Shown here: in pieces, positions 8,265 through 18,953 of the stretch
Layout: every line of letters starts with the position of its first letter
Numbering within the stretch: the stretch's first letter is position 1
Origin: Vibrio sinaloensis
GTDB taxonomy: Bacteria > Pseudomonadota > Gammaproteobacteria > Enterobacterales > Vibrionaceae
Assembly: GCF_000808535.1 (NCBI RefSeq)
Contig: NZ_JWLV01000006.1
Coordinates: 31,436 to 95,435, forward strand
DNA: 64,000 nt
Direction: 5' to 3'
Made by a program: the position numbers and the translations under genes
The notes under the pieces: model-generated
What the model saw: only the letters and a program-made list of their open reading frames with translations
Told to the model about the DNA's origin: nothing
Databases searched by the model: none

Positions 8265-9941
8265 TTAAACCTCTTCGAATGCCTCTTCATCCAGCATTGA
8301 ACGACATTTAATCTCATACTGGTTGAAAGAGAAAATGCTCGGACCATGAGAGCGCTTGGTGATGATCTTCTCTTCCCCGAACTGAACCGTCACATGAGAG
8401 AACACCTTGCTTTTCACCTCAATAACATTCTCTTCCAAAGCCACTTCGAGCTCCTGCTCATTGTTGTCTCGCGCGTGTTTGACTTTTTCTAAGTGAGCGT
8501 TCGCTTCTTGCTTAAAGGTTTCTAGTTCTTGTTCTTGCTCTGGCGTACGTTGTGATTTGGGGATCTTTTTAAACTCTAACTCTTTTCGAATGACACTCAT
8601 GGTGCCTTCTTGCGCTTGAGTATATTGCTCTTTCAGCTTTGCTTGGCGATCTTTAAACATCTGGAAGCGAGCAAATGCCTCAACATAAGTGGCGGTATCT
8701 CCCTCAACACCAAGCTCGACACAAACAACTTTGCCACCAATTTTGGCGTGACCGCCACTCAATGTGCCATGTTTTTCAGAAGCATCGACCACAACCAAAT
8801 CTTTACCACAACGCACTTCACTGTTCATACAGTGGACGTTGAGGTGAATGTCTTCGCCCGCTTGAAGTTCACAGAACTGAGCATAATTGGCGCTGATCGT
8901 GCCACCAGATTTCACAATACAGCTGCGCTTTTCACCTTCAGAAACATTGTGACCAATGATACCTTTCGCTACTTGAATATCGCCTTGAACTTGCACATCG
9001 GCCGATTCAATAAAACCGCCGACAGTTAAGGTGCCGGTTGCCCGCACCACCATGTCGGACTCAATGTCGCCCAGAACAACGACGTTGCCTTTGAACTTGA
9101 CATGGCCCGTCGCCACACCAATGGTCGGTAAACAGAGGGCGTCTTCAACCTCAACACCTTTCTCTTTGATCATCGGCATACCTGAAACGGTAGCAATCAA
9201 TACGTTGGGGTTTTGCGGCGAGATTGCAGAACCTTTGCCCTCTTTAAGAACACTGTCATTGCCGGGTTTAGGAGGAATCACTTTGCCTTGCACGGTAAGA
9301 CCTGGCTCCCCTTTGGTTGCAGGAATGCGTTTCATCAAAGGATCATTTTCAGATACCGTAATCGTCTCGCCCAAATTGAGCATATCGACTTTGCCATCTT
9401 GCTGATCTTCTTTGGGTGCTAAGACTTGTTTGGTGGGATCTTTAACCAGAGGGATGAATTTGGCGTCTTGGCCTTGTACCGGATTTTTGCCTTTGGCGAC
9501 CGGCTGTGTGTAGGTTTCGCCAGGTTTGAGTTGATGGCTCATGATGAGCACTTTTTTAAGCGCCAGTTTATTGATGCCCTTAGTTACATGGGCTTGTGCG
9601 AGCGCGTGGACAATTTGTGGTCCTTTAAGAGGCTCACCTTTGTACGCTCCGGTGACCACCATGCTCGCCAGCATATCGTGTTCTGAAAGCACAACCTCGA
9701 CCGTGGCATCCCTTACTTCGGCGATGGTCACCCCTGAGTAGGCTTCCCCCGCGCTCTCTTTGGCTAGATTGATAAAGCGGGTAACCGATTCATCAATCAC
9801 AAAAAACTCACTCGCTCCTATCGCAGCTAATGCTTCCTCTAACCCTCGCGTATCAAAATTTCCATCCACCGAAATGCTAGGCGACAAGGTCGCGACAACA
9901 GCTCGGTGATCTTCTGACAAGGCAACAAATTTATCCCACAT
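8265..9941 (-). CDS. FapA-family (DUF342) protein
   Basis: A 558-residue protein of the FapA/DUF342 type. It has an N-terminal globular region (1-190), a glycine-rich repetitive beta-helix-like middle (about 240-400, with repeats such as GNVVVLGDIES and GTLTVGGFIES), and a charged coiled coil (about 410-500). FapA in V. vulnificus is a polar flagellar-assembly factor bound by EIIA-Glc; whether this copy is orthologous or a second paralogue is unknown. Transcription is toward the plus-strand genes, alone and 3' of the chemosensory operon. The first in-frame start is a TTG at 9947; the ATG at 9941 is preferred. Confidence 0.78.
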   Translation of the reverse strand: MWDKFVALSEDHRAVVATLSPSISVDGNFDTRGLEEALAAIGASEFFVIDESVTRFINLAKESAGEAYSGVTIAEVRDATVEVVLSEHDMLASMVVTGAYKGEPLKGPQIVHALAQAHVTKGINKLALKKVLIMSHQLKPGETYTQPVAKGKNPVQGQDAKFIPLVKDPTKQVLAPKEDQQDGKVDMLNLGETITVSENDPLMKRIPATKGEPGLTVQGKVIPPKPGNDSVLKEGKGSAISPQNPNVLIATVSGMPMIKEKGVEVEDALCLPTIGVATGHVKFKGNVVVLGDIESDMVVRATGTLTVGGFIESADVQVQGDIQVAKGIIGHNVSEGEKRSCIVKSGGTISANYAQFCELQAGEDIHLNVHCMNSEVRCGKDLVVVDASEKHGTLSGGHAKIGGKVVCVELGVEGDTATYVEAFARFQMFKDRQAKLKEQYTQAQEGTMSVIRKELEFKKIPKSQRTPEQEQELETFKQEANAHLEKVKHARDNNEQELEVALEENVIEVKSKVFSHVTVQFGEEKIITKRSHGPSIFSFNQYEIKCRSMLDEEAFEEV

Positions 9942-10045
9942 GTACAATCAGCCCGTTTTACGTCCTCACTTGAGTGTATGCAATTTGCTCGCCTAGCTGT
10001 ATCACAAGTGTGACAAATTAGAGCGTAGGTCACTTTAATAAATTT

Positions 10046-10058
10046 TTTACACTGTAAA
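10046..10058. other. parS2 centromere-like site 1
   Basis: TTTACACTGTAAA is a perfect match to the chromosome II ParB2 site consensus TTTACANTGTAAA. It lies in the gap between the FapA-family gene and the receiver-phosphatase gene, about 16 kb from ori2. Confidence 0.85.
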
Positions 10059-10069
10059 TCTGAACTCCG

Positions 10070-11761
10070 CTACGTGGGAAAATGATGCTCCTCTTTCAAC
10101 GAGTAGACGGCCGTCACACAGCGCCCGCTACAGGAATAGTCTAGTGAAGAACAAAGCGCTTTGGCCAACATGATACCGCGACCATAACTGCGCGGCGGTC
10201 CATCACCTTGTTGCGGCGGTTTGTATTCGAACCCCTCGCCATTGTGTTCGAGCACCATCATCAACTGAGCTTCATTTGGCTCATAAGTGAGACTCAGCTT
10301 CAGCCAAGCATCATCATCAAGAGTTTTTAAACGTTCTTCACGCATCTGGTAAAACAAGAAGAAGCCATCCGGCTGCTCTTTGATCGACGAATCTAATTTG
10401 AGTAAACCATGTTCAATCGCATTGGCAAACAGCTCAGAGAGCACCGAGCAAACCAAATCGAGATGTGCTCCCATGTATAAGATACCGCTTAGATACTGCC
10501 TGACTTCGGTCATCACGTTCACACTTCTCAACACTGGAGCAGGGAAATCAAGCGTAGAGTGTATCGGTACTTTGTTGATATTGATCTGCTCACTTTTTAA
10601 GTCTGGCTCTTTGGTACTGGAGATGGGGAACTTCATTGATAATATCGACAAGTCATCATCGACTTTTTTGTGGGCAAATCGGCGCACAGAATCATATAAA
10701 ACAGGAATCACAGGGCGTGGGCTAGCAAGCGCTTTTTCTAGGCGCTCAAGACCAAATTGCTCTCCTTCTCGGTTGCACGCTTCAATCACCCCATCGGTAT
10801 AGCAAATGATCTGCTGGTCTGGCTCAAGCTTCATATGGACAAGATCGGTTTCAAACTCCCTTGGCTTGAGCACGCCAAGCGGCATGTGCCTTGAAACCAG
10901 TCGGCGATCGATTGAACCATCTGGGTTAATCACATAACCATCCGGCAACCCGCCTCCCCACCAAGAGACTTCAAACCCGTTGGCCCGAATTTCAAAGACA
11001 CTGGCGGCGAGCATCATGCCCATCGGCAAAAAGCGCACTAGGGCGTCATTAATTTCGCTGACAATTTCTCCGAGCGACAATCCTTTCGCCGCCATAGAGA
11101 AGAACGCGCGAGTCGCAGGAATAGCAGAAATAGCCGCAGGCAGCCCATGGCCTGTAGCGTCTGCAATCATTACGTAGACCCCACCATGAGGTCGGTGGGC
11201 GACAACAATCAAGTCGCCATTAAACACCGTTGAAGGCGTGGAAATGTAGTTAATCCCATAAATATTGTTGACCTGAGAGCTCATCTCTTCCATCAGATTG
11301 GAGAAAATACTTTCTGCAATGGCGTAGTCGTAGCGAACCTGCTCATGGAAATGACGCAGCTCATCACGCTGCTCTGTGACCTCATTATGCATTCGGACAA
11401 TGCGATAGTGCGCCTGTACTTTTGCCAACAAAACACTGCGTTCGACAGGTTTAAGAATAAAATCATCCCCATAATGCAGGCAATTTTCGAACGACGCGTG
11501 ATCATCAAGCACGGTAAGAAAGATAATCGGAATGTGAATGTTCGGGAATGCGTTGCGAATCTCTTTCGCCGTGGTGAATCCATCTTTTATCGGCATCATC
11601 ACGTCAAGGAGGATAACATCCGGCAAGGTGTCCATCTGTTCCATTGCATTCACGACACCTTGTCCGTTTTCAAACAGAGTCGTCTTTTCTGCGATATGAC
11701 CGAGCATAAACCGACACAGCTCGCGGTTTGTTGCATGGTCATCAACAATCATGACATGCAT
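10070..11761 (-). CDS. HsbR-like receiver-PP2C phosphatase-HATPase regulator
   Basis: A 563-residue three-domain protein. The receiver has VILLDVMMP (phospho-acceptor Asp near 52). After a coiled linker comes a SpoIIE/PP2C-type phosphatase (about 170-375; IADATGHGLPAA near 195, CYTDGVIEA near 322, and acidic DDDLSIL near 365). A HATPase_c anti-sigma-like domain follows at the C-terminus (about 430-560; ELFANAIEHGLL and YGRGIMLAKALC). This is the architecture of partner-switch regulators such as HsbR in Pseudomonas. The likely partner is the STAS protein encoded 15 bp upstream. AAGGAG precedes the ATG. It is the last gene of the chemosensory operon. Confidence 0.85.
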   Translation of the reverse strand: MHVMIVDDHATNRELCRFMLGHIAEKTTLFENGQGVVNAMEQMDTLPDVILLDVMMPIKDGFTTAKEIRNAFPNIHIPIIFLTVLDDHASFENCLHYGDDFILKPVERSVLLAKVQAHYRIVRMHNEVTEQRDELRHFHEQVRYDYAIAESIFSNLMEEMSSQVNNIYGINYISTPSTVFNGDLIVVAHRPHGGVYVMIADATGHGLPAAISAIPATRAFFSMAAKGLSLGEIVSEINDALVRFLPMGMMLAASVFEIRANGFEVSWWGGGLPDGYVINPDGSIDRRLVSRHMPLGVLKPREFETDLVHMKLEPDQQIICYTDGVIEACNREGEQFGLERLEKALASPRPVIPVLYDSVRRFAHKKVDDDLSILSMKFPISSTKEPDLKSEQININKVPIHSTLDFPAPVLRSVNVMTEVRQYLSGILYMGAHLDLVCSVLSELFANAIEHGLLKLDSSIKEQPDGFFLFYQMREERLKTLDDDAWLKLSLTYEPNEAQLMMVLEHNGEGFEYKPPQQGDGPPRSYGRGIMLAKALCSSLDYSCSGRCVTAVYSLKEEHHFPT

Positions 11762-11776
11762 AGCTTCTCCTTGAGT

Positions 11777-12076
11777 CTACTCAATTGAGAACTTCTTATC
11801 GAAGCGAGAAATGATCAAAATTTTACGCACTTGAGGCAAGGTGTTGGTGATGCGGATCATGCCGTCATCTTGCTCCAAATAACTGTGCATATTGAGCAGC
11901 ATTCCAAGCCCAGCACTATCGATGTAATCCACTTTACGTAAGTCGATGGTAAAACGGTGATCTCGCCGGTCGGTGTAGCAGCGACGAAAATCTTGCACTA
12001 AGTTAAAGCCAAACGCCCCTTCGATTAAGATGGTGACGTGCCTTGAGCCTGAGTCTACCTGAGCTTCTACTGACAT
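11777..12076 (-). CDS. STAS-domain anti-sigma-factor antagonist (HsbA-like)
   Basis: A 99-residue STAS protein. VDYIDSAGLGMLL (near 55) contains the conserved phosphorylatable Ser in the D-S-A-G motif. It would be phosphorylated by the HATPase and dephosphorylated by the PP2C domain of the downstream protein; that is inference from known partner-switch modules. The start at 12076 has GGAGGA at good spacing; upstream ATGs at 12091 and 12106 lie before that site. Confidence 0.83.
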   Translation of the reverse strand: MSVEAQVDSGSRHVTILIEGAFGFNLVQDFRRCYTDRRDHRFTIDLRKVDYIDSAGLGMLLNMHSYLEQDDGMIRITNTLPQVRKILIISRFDKKFSIE

Positions 12077-12114
12077 ATAGGGTTCCTCCATTGGAGTACA
12101 AAGCAAAAACAGCG

Positions 12115-13275
12115 TTAGAAGAGCTCGACCTCTCCCTCTTCGATACTAGACTGAGAGGCCGCGGGGCCATCTCGATGTTGCACTTGCGAATACAGCTCTT
12201 GCGTGGCTTGGATAAACTGCTCCGCGTCGATGCGTTGCTGATTCCACTCATCACACAGTTGAGAAAACGCCAGCAAGTAGTCGACGGTCTGTTTGGCATA
12301 ATCCCCTTGCTGGACAACAATATCAGCGAACTGCAATGCTCGTACGCCGTTATCCACCTGAACATGTAACCGCTCACCGCTGTCACTGATTTTTTGTATT
12401 TCATGCTCGATTGAGACGTTGACCCGCTGTACGCCTCTGAGCATTTCGTCCACTTTGTCTTTTGACTCTATCGCTTCGGTCATATCAATCGAGGCCATTT
12501 CTCCCACAGTTTGGTTCGCCTCTTTGACCGTGAGCTGAGCAATATTGATCTCTTGTTCAATCTGGTTGTTGAGCTCTTCCGCTTTGTGGGACAAGTTACG
12601 CACTTCCTGAGCCACAACGGCAAACCCTCGCCCAGCATCTCCAGCGCGCGCAGCCTCAATTGCAGCATTAAGCGCCAGCAGGTTGGTTTGCTCTGACAAG
12701 CCGCGAACTTGCTCTAATAGCTTAAACACCGCATCGAGCTTCTCGGACATATCGTGAATGCTGTGCACTGCGGAAATACTCTTTTCAGAAACTTGCACCA
12801 GCGTATCGACAAAGTTTCGGATGATGGCTTCGGTTTTGGGCAGAACCTGACTGATGTCGTTATCGCTCCCCGACTGGCCCAATAAATTCTCTACCAGCTC
12901 AGCGGTGATTTGGTTTTGCTCTTGCGCCAGTTTTTGCAGTTCAAAGTAACTTTCGTTAAGTGTTTCAACGGATTCATCAATCACCCCTTTTTGATGATTG
13001 AGAGGCTCGTGAAGCTGGGAGGCAAGCAATGAAAGTAAGGGGGCCATGTCAGCCGTTTTCTGCTTGCAAGTCTCAGTGCTTACAGGTGGCTTGACATCCA
13101 GTTCCACAGGGACCGTTCCTCGTGGAAACACAAACCACGGAATCGCGGCGACGGCGATCATGGCCGAGACAACCAGCAAGGTGGAGGCTTGTGTCACAGC
13201 AAACGTCAGCAATAGTACTTGCGTCGTCACGGCAAGGAAGTATCGAGGCTTAATCGATAATAGTGGTGTTTTCAT
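12115..13275 (-). CDS. Membrane-anchored methyl-accepting chemotaxis protein without periplasmic sensor
   Basis: A 386-residue receptor-like protein. Two closely spaced hydrophobic segments at the N-terminus (about 10-30 and 33-50) leave no room for a periplasmic ligand domain. A long helical signalling domain follows, with the MCP hairpin tip ([17 protein letters not shown] near 200, then [14 protein letters not shown]). The protein ends in GEVELF, a tail it shares with CheD in this operon. It may be a signalling scaffold or sense through the membrane or partner proteins. AAGGAG precedes the ATG. Confidence 0.83.
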   Translation of the reverse strand: MKTPLLSIKPRYFLAVTTQVLLLTFAVTQASTLLVVSAMIAVAAIPWFVFPRGTVPVELDVKPPVSTETCKQKTADMAPLLSLLASQLHEPLNHQKGVIDESVETLNESYFELQKLAQEQNQITAELVENLLGQSGSDNDISQVLPKTEAIIRNFVDTLVQVSEKSISAVHSIHDMSEKLDAVFKLLEQVRGLSEQTNLLALNAAIEAARAGDAGRGFAVVAQEVRNLSHKAEELNNQIEQEINIAQLTVKEANQTVGEMASIDMTEAIESKDKVDEMLRGVQRVNVSIEHEIQKISDSGERLHVQVDNGVRALQFADIVVQQGDYAKQTVDYLLAFSQLCDEWNQQRIDAEQFIQATQELYSQVQHRDGPAASQSSIEEGEVELF

Positions 13276-13298
13276 AACGCTCTCCTTGCTTGACCTGT

Positions 13299-14348
13299 CT
13301 AATGGTTATCACTCGATAAGTAGTGGCAAATTTGCTCAGACACTTTACCCAGTGGCACCACCGATTCCGCAGCCTCGAGTTCAACCGCTACTCGAGGCAT
13401 TCCCCACACCACAGAAGTGGCTTGGTCTTGAGCGATGGTTCGCGCGCCTACGTTTCTCATACCGAGCATGCCTCTTGCGCCATCTTGCCCCATGCCCGTT
13501 AATATCACCCCAATTGACTGTTTGCCTACGGTCTCTGCAACCGTGTCAAACATCACATCCACCGAGGGTTTATGACGATTCACCGCAGGGCGATCATCCA
13601 GCTGGCAGTAAAGGTGTGTGCCTCTTCGTACGACAACCAAGTGTTTGTCACCCGGAGCAACATAAGCACAGCCATTGACCAGTGGAGCGCGATTAGCCGC
13701 GAGCTCCTTAACGTTAAGGGCGCAGCTCTCATCCAGTCGCTGGGCGAAGGAGCCAGAAAACATCGCACTGATGTGCTGAGTAATGATGACAGGAGGCAGC
13801 CCCGCGGGCAGTGATGACAGCACCTGCTTGACCGCTTCTGTTCCTCCTGTTGAGGCACCGATAGCAATCAACTCAATGCTTGTGCGGCTTGGCGCAGAAA
13901 CTTTAGCCACCTGTGTGCCATGCTCAAGGTGGGTTTCCTGAGCAACGTTTGCTCCAGCGGCGACCTTAATTTTCTCGTTGATTTCGCGCTTGTAGTTGAC
14001 CATTTCTGCCGTGCTATCAACCGAGGGTTTGGGAAAATAGTCGACCGCTCCATATTCCAATGCCGCTAAGGTGGCCTGTGCGCCATGCTGGGTTAAGGTC
14101 GAAATCATCACCACAGGCATAGGACGCAAGCGCATGAGATTTTTCAGAAACTGGACACCATTCATTTTCGGCATTTCAATATCTAAGGTCAGTACATCTG
14201 GGTTGTGACGTTTGATCATCTCTCGCGCTTCATAAGGATCGGCAGCCAAGGCGATCACCTCAAGATCGGGATCGGCGTTGATCAACTCTGCCAGTAGTGC
14301 GCGAAATACGGGCGAGTCATCAACCACTAGTACTTTGATCTTTTTCAT
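13299..14348 (-). CDS. cheB: Chemotaxis protein-glutamate methylesterase CheB
   Basis: A 349-residue two-domain protein. The receiver contains [13 protein letters not shown] (phospho-Asp near 57). The C-terminal esterase carries the catalytic triad: Ser in [11 protein letters not shown] (near 166), His in [11 protein letters not shown] (near 192) and Asp in [11 protein letters not shown] (near 287). It removes methyl groups from, and deamidates, receptors. Its ATG overlaps the CheD stop by one base (TAATG), and GGAG lies upstream. Confidence 0.93.
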   Translation of the reverse strand: MKKIKVLVVDDSPVFRALLAELINADPDLEVIALAADPYEAREMIKRHNPDVLTLDIEMPKMNGVQFLKNLMRLRPMPVVMISTLTQHGAQATLAALEYGAVDYFPKPSVDSTAEMVNYKREINEKIKVAAGANVAQETHLEHGTQVAKVSAPSRTSIELIAIGASTGGTEAVKQVLSSLPAGLPPVIITQHISAMFSGSFAQRLDESCALNVKELAANRAPLVNGCAYVAPGDKHLVVVRRGTHLYCQLDDRPAVNRHKPSVDVMFDTVAETVGKQSIGVILTGMGQDGARGMLGMRNVGARTIAQDQATSVVWGMPRVAVELEAAESVVPLGKVSEQICHYLSSDNH

Positions 14349-14995
14349 TAAAATAACTCCACGTCATCGTCATGCTTGCGATGACTCTCTCTATCCAACT
14401 GATGGGCGTATTTTTCTTCTTGATGTTGTAACCGGTGGACTTCAGTAAATGGGATGCGTTTTAGCCACGCCTTACCACTAATAGGGTCGAACATTACTTT
14501 TCTTGGCTCTAGCCCGCCAAGATCTTGTGCGATAACCTTGAGTTGCTCTTGCTCCACATATTTGAGAATAAAGGCGACGTTTTTCGCCCCGATCATCGAA
14601 TGTCTGCCGAGCATCTGAGCGCCACCAAACAGCTTAAACTGTAAATTGTCTCGCTCTGCCCCTCGTTCAATTAATGCGTTCAGCAACATCTCCATGGCGT
14701 GAATACCATAACGAGAGGCGGTAGAAACCAATGACTCCGGCTGCCAACTTTTGATCTGACTATAGTTGTCAAACGGCAGTAGGAAATGGTTCATTCCTCC
14801 GACGTTGGCCGTCTCGTCCCAAACACACGCAGCGATACATGAACCAAGCCCCGTTGCGATTAACTCATCAGAGCGCTGGGTACAATAGACACCACCGGGC
14901 GTCACCTTAACGATGTGCTTCTCTCTCTGTGGATGGTAGAAGCGATTAAAATGCGCGGTGGGCGCTTGGGTTTTCTCCTGTCGTATGCCTATCAT
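14348..14995 (-). CDS. cheD: Chemoreceptor glutamine deamidase CheD
   Basis: A 215-residue Che[14 protein letters not shown] (near 48) carries the catalytic Cys, and [12 protein letters not shown] (near 66) the His. KLFGGAQML and [13 protein letters not shown] complete the family pattern. It hydrolyses receptor Gln to Glu. It has a C-terminal extension of about 40 residues, charged and ending in DDVELF, like the neighbouring membrane receptor. It overlaps cheB by one base and follows cheR by nine. Confidence 0.92.
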   Translation of the reverse strand: MIGIRQEKTQAPTAHFNRFYHPQREKHIVKVTPGGVYCTQRSDELIATGLGSCIAACVWDETANVGGMNHFLLPFDNYSQIKSWQPESLVSTASRYGIHAMEMLLNALIERGAERDNLQFKLFGGAQMLGRHSMIGAKNVAFILKYVEQEQLKVIAQDLGGLEPRKVMFDPISGKAWLKRIPFTEVHRLQHQEEKYAHQLDRESHRKHDDDVELF

Positions 14996-15004
14996 CCTTG
15001 TCCC

Positions 15005-15862
15005 TTATTTCTTTACGTAAATGGTGTGGCCAAGATGATGGAAGCCGTCAAAATCGGCAGGCATACTTTCTGAGTGACCAATAAACAGCACGCCGTTGGG
15101 GCTTAACTGTTGATGAAACCGTGTAATCAGCTCTTGTTGTGTTTTCTTATCGAAGTAGATCATCACATTTCGGCAAGAAATCACGTCAAATCGCTGCTCA
15201 AACGACCAATTTTCCAGCAAGTTCAGCCTTTGAAATTGAATCATTTTTTGCAGCCCTAGACGCACTTTAATTTTGCCACTATGGCGACCAATCCCTTTTA
15301 CAAAACAGGGCTTGAGGTACTTAATCGGAATCGCTTTTAACGCCTCTTCATCGTAAATACCTTGCTCGGCAACCTCGAGGACACGGGTATCCAGATCCGT
15401 TGCCGTTATCTCTATTGAGTCAAACTGCTCTAGCGCATTGGCCGTGTGGAGTGACGCAATGAAACTGTAAGGCTCTTCACCGGTTGAACACCCCGCAGAC
15501 CAGATTCGAATGTTCCGCTTACCTTGCTGTGCCCACTCTGAAAGCAGTACTTTCTCCATAAAATCAAAATGGTGGTATTCACGGAAAAACTGGGTTTTAT
15601 TCGTGGTTAAGCAGTTGATGAAACAGATGCGCTCTTCACTGTTTTGCTCTATCAGAGTTCTGTACTCGGCAAAACGCTTTAGCCGCAATCGTCGCAGCTG
15701 GCGGCTAATACGACCGTAGACCAAGGTTCTCTTTCTGTCTGAGAAGTAAATGCCCGCATGTTTGTGCATAAACCACTGAATGAACTTAAAGTCTTGATCA
15801 GTAAGCTCAAATTCTGGCTTGTCGGGCATCCTTGACTCAGTTTGAACTAGAACTCTTCCCAT
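15005..15862 (-). CDS. cheR: Chemotaxis protein methyltransferase CheR
   Basis: A 285-residue SAM-dependent methyltransferase with an N-terminal helical CheR domain ([18 protein letters not shown] near 42-59) and a catalytic domain containing [16 protein letters not shown] (SAM loop) and [11 protein letters not shown]. It methylates receptor glutamates. The longer start at 15862 overlaps the receptor gene by 16 bp with GGAG just upstream; an internal ATG at 15829 is an alternative. The overlap suggests coupling to the receptor that carries the CheR-tethering tail. Confidence 0.92.
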   Translation of the reverse strand: MGRVLVQTESRMPDKPEFELTDQDFKFIQWFMHKHAGIYFSDRKRTLVYGRISRQLRRLRLKRFAEYRTLIEQNSEERICFINCLTTNKTQFFREYHHFDFMEKVLLSEWAQQGKRNIRIWSAGCSTGEEPYSFIASLHTANALEQFDSIEITATDLDTRVLEVAEQGIYDEEALKAIPIKYLKPCFVKGIGRHSGKIKVRLGLQKMIQFQRLNLLENWSFEQRFDVISCRNVMIYFDKKTQQELITRFHQQLSPNGVLFIGHSESMPADFDGFHHLGHTIYVKK

Positions 15863-17859
15863 TCATCTCCGTCCTCTTCTAGCTTTAAGCGTGAGTTAGC
15901 GACCTTTGGCGTTCTTATTTCCCTGACGTTGCCTTTGTGCCCAGACTCTTTAGTCCGGCTTTCAAATGTGGTCACGTTGCTGTCTGTGGCAAAAAAGTTC
16001 ATCAAATTGAGGAGTTGCTTACCTTCATCTTTAAGCGATTGGCTTGCCGCAGATGTCTGTTCGACAAGGGAGGCATTTTGTTGCGTCATTTCATCCATGG
16101 TCGCCACCGCACGGTTGATCTCATCAATGCCGGTTGATTGCTCTAGGCTTGATGAGGCGATTTGCGCGATCAACTCGCTCACCTTCGCAACCGCATCAAC
16201 GATCTCACTGAGCGTTTCACCTGACTCATCCACTAATCGGGAGCCTTCATCCACTTTCTCGACGCTGTCTTTGATCAGCCCCTTAATTTCTTTAGCCGCA
16301 GCGGCACTGCGTTGGGCGAGGTTACGAACTTCCCCCGCGACAACGGCAAAGCCGCGCCCCTGCTCGCCTGCTCTGGCGGCTTCCACCGCCGCGTTCAGCG
16401 CTAGAAGGTTGGTTTGGAAGGCGATTTCATCAATCACGCCAATAATGTCGGCGATTTTCTTGCTCGCAGAATTTATTTCCGCCATGGCAGAGACCACCTG
16501 ACCGACCACTTCACCACCTTTGCTGGCTTTTTTACTGGCGTCATCGGCGAGGTCATTGGCACCTTTGGCGTTGTCAGCATTGAGCCTTACTGTGGCTGTC
16601 ATCTGCTCCATGCTCGCCGCGGTCTCTTCCAAGTTAGACGCTTGCGCTTCGACGCGCTGACTGAGATCGTTGTTCCCCTCCGCAATCTCGGTGGAGGCGG
16701 TCGCAACACGGGCTGATGAATGGGTAATTTTCTCGACCATGTTACGTAAGTTGATAATGGAGGTGTTTACCGCGTCAGACAGTCGTCCAAATTCACCTTT
16801 GTTGTCGTCAGACATGGTGCTATTGAGATCCCCATCCGCCACTTGGCTCATAACATCGATACATTGGCCAAGCGGCGCAACCATGGTGTCGAGCAAGTTA
16901 TTGATTCCATCACCCAGCTCTTTCATAAAACCGCTGTACACGCTGGTATCAATACGCTCGCTTAGCTCGCCATCGATCGCTTTTTGGATCAGAGCTTCGA
17001 CTTGTCGTTGCCCATCTTGCTGCTCTGTAATGTCGACCCATTGCAGCGCAGGACCAATGTAGTTTCCTTGCCCATCACGCATCGCGATACAGGTGAGATT
17101 AAATTCAAGTGAACCTACCGCAATGTTGGAAGAGAATGGCAAGCGATCAGGATTGGCAATAATGTTTCTCTGATGGCTAGGATTTTTATGAAAGACGTCA
17201 ATATTTTTTCCGACAAGATTACTGGCATCAAACCCTGGCAACACACTTTGCAGATCCCGTTCTCGGCTGCTCAACAGCGCTTTTAGCGACGGGTTGAGGT
17301 AAGTAATGATGCCATCTTTATCCGCCATCATTAGGTTGGTGGTCATCCCTTCCACCGCAGAAACCAATCGACCAATCTCACGCTCTTTCGCCAGCTCTTC
17401 CGTCACATCTTTCCACTCGAGCGTATTCCCCACGTACTGGCCGTGCGCATCAATGATGGCACCGACATTGAGCTCGATTTGAACATCTTTCACTTTGATG
17501 TTGGTGGTGTATGGCAGGTTTGAAGGATTCGATAGCAGTTGTCGCTGGTGGCTAGGGTTAACGTGGAAAGCATCAATACAGTAACCGAGCAAAAACTCTT
17601 CGGTCGCTTGGAAGTTGGGCCACACCGAACGAAACAAAGCCTCATGCACTTTAAGCAACTCAATCGATTTTTTATTGATGTAGGTGATATTGAAATCCCG
17701 GTCTATCATCATCAACGCCGTTTGAGCAGCATTTAACGCACACAGCAACTGCTCTTTTGATATTCCTTGCTCCTCAACCTCAAAATCTTGAGTTAAGGTA
17801 TCTTGTGTCGGCGCTTTAAACGCTGTATCTACCTCGGATTTCCTGTTCCAAAATGCCAT
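15847..17859 (-). CDS. Cytoplasmic double-PAS methyl-accepting chemotaxis receptor
   Basis: A 670-residue soluble receptor with no membrane segments. It has two tandem PAS domains (about 35-150 and 165-285), each holding a PSHQR-type motif. HAMP-like linkers (about 290-390) follow, then a long signalling domain with [20 protein letters not shown] (near 480). It ends in EWEEF, a CheR/CheB-docking pentapeptide of the xWxxF type. This layout is like the DosM-type receptor of V. cholerae cluster III; that identification is from memory. The PAS ligand (heme, flavin or none) cannot be read from sequence. Confidence 0.9.
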   Translation of the reverse strand: MAFWNRKSEVDTAFKAPTQDTLTQDFEVEEQGISKEQLLCALNAAQTALMMIDRDFNITYINKKSIELLKVHEALFRSVWPNFQATEEFLLGYCIDAFHVNPSHQRQLLSNPSNLPYTTNIKVKDVQIELNVGAIIDAHGQYVGNTLEWKDVTEELAKEREIGRLVSAVEGMTTNLMMADKDGIITYLNPSLKALLSSRERDLQSVLPGFDASNLVGKNIDVFHKNPSHQRNIIANPDRLPFSSNIAVGSLEFNLTCIAMRDGQGNYIGPALQWVDITEQQDGQRQVEALIQKAIDGELSERIDTSVYSGFMKELGDGINNLLDTMVAPLGQCIDVMSQVADGDLNSTMSDDNKGEFGRLSDAVNTSIINLRNMVEKITHSSARVATASTEIAEGNNDLSQRVEAQASNLEETAASMEQMTATVRLNADNAKGANDLADDASKKASKGGEVVGQVVSAMAEINSASKKIADIIGVIDEIAFQTNLLALNAAVEAARAGEQGRGFAVVAGEVRNLAQRSAAAAKEIKGLIKDSVEKVDEGSRLVDESGETLSEIVDAVAKVSELIAQIASSSLEQSTGIDEINRAVATMDEMTQQNASLVEQTSAASQSLKDEGKQLLNLMNFFATDSNVTTFESRTKESGHKGNVREIRTPKVANSRLKLEEDGDEWEEF

Positions 17860-17920
17860 GAGTTACCTCTCAATGATTGCTTTGACCAGTGTTACAACAC
17901 GCTGATAAAACGGGTTGAAG

Positions 17921-18391
17921 TCATGCCCCACTGTGTACTTCATGATGGGGTTCAACGAGCTCTGCTGCATCAAACAGAGCGTCCAAATGTATTAAAATTA
18001 AGTGTCCAGAATCGACCGACGCGATCCCCCTGACGTAACTGTGGTCAACCTCAGGGGCGACGTGCGGTGCCAGTTTGATCTGCTCATCCTTCAGCGGATA
18101 CACTTCAGAGACACCATCGACAATAATGCCAAGTGGGTGGTGTTGTGCGTCATTCAGCACGATCACCACCGTTGTCGGACCTAATGTTGCCGCTTGCAAA
18201 CCAAACCGTAGCCTCAAGTCGACTATCGGCACGTACTCGCCGCGAATTTCTAAAACGCCCTTCATATAGGAAGGGGAGTTGGGAATCTCTCGGACAGGGC
18301 TCCAACCGCGTACTTCTCGAACATCTAAGATAGGGACACCGTATTCATCGCCATCGAGGACAAAGCTCAAAAACTCTTGCGTCAAACTCAT
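17921..18391 (-). CDS. cheW: CheW adaptor (first of two)
   Basis: A 156-residue single-domain CheW: LSFVLDGDEYGVPILDVREVRG at the start (CheW beta strands), then MKGVLEIRGEYVPIVDLRLRFG, the canonical core. It bridges receptors and CheA. The start overlaps the stop of the second cheW (ATGA). The two adaptors are clearly divergent from each other, so they may occupy different array positions. Confidence 0.92.
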   Translation of the reverse strand: MSLTQEFLSFVLDGDEYGVPILDVREVRGWSPVREIPNSPSYMKGVLEIRGEYVPIVDLRLRFGLQAATLGPTTVVIVLNDAQHHPLGIIVDGVSEVYPLKDEQIKLAPHVAPEVDHSYVRGIASVDSGHLILIHLDALFDAAELVEPHHEVHSGA

Positions 18392-18945
18392 GCGTTCTCC
18401 CTTAAGATTCGCCCAATACTCAGCAACTCATTGGTATCAAGCAGCGACATCACCTGTTCATCTACGTTGAGTAAACCTTGTAAGTAAGGGGTGACTAACG
18501 AATCTCCAACCGCCGGATACAGCGCATTGTTTCCTTGGCTTATCACATCGCTCACGGCATCAACCACCAATCCCATCAAACGTTGTTCCTGTCCGTTTGC
18601 GCTGCGCAATACAATCACGACGGTGGTCGGCAAGTAATCTGCTTGTCCAAGGTTAAATCGAAGTCTCAGGTCTACGACTGGGACAATCATTCCGCGCAAG
18701 TTGATCACCCCCAATACAAACTGAGGTGCACGCGGTATAGGGGTCGGCTTTTCCCACACTCGAATCTCTTCCACATCGTTGATGTTCACGCCATAGAGTT
18801 CCGCCGCAAGTTGAAAACTGAGAAAGTCCGCACTTTCACTGACCTCTTCGTTTACTTCGCTGAGCCAAGTTTCAGCGTGAGCTGTCATGGACTGTTTCGA
18901 CGCTTGAGAAAGCTCGTTGCTCAGCAGCGCTTCTGTTTGATTCAT
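18388..18945 (-). CDS. cheW: CheW adaptor (second, with N-terminal extension)
   Basis: A 185-residue CheW-like protein. The core starts near residue 40 (FLSFQLAAELYGVNINDVEEIR) and includes LGVINLRGMIVPVVDLRLRF near 82-101. A charged N-terminal extension of about 38 residues precedes it. It lies 8 bp after cheA and overlaps the next cheW. Adaptor function in the same array is expected. Confidence 0.92.
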   Translation of the reverse strand: MNQTEALLSNELSQASKQSMTAHAETWLSEVNEEVSESADFLSFQLAAELYGVNINDVEEIRVWEKPTPIPRAPQFVLGVINLRGMIVPVVDLRLRFNLGQADYLPTTVVIVLRSANGQEQRLMGLVVDAVSDVISQGNNALYPAVGDSLVTPYLQGLLNVDEQVMSLLDTNELLSIGRILRENA

Positions 18946-18953
18946 CTTGCCTC

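Noticed and set aside
12003..12404. Long minus-strand frame overlapping the STAS and membrane receptor genes
   Set aside because: It covers the ends of two well-supported genes in another frame; composition is that of a shadow frame.
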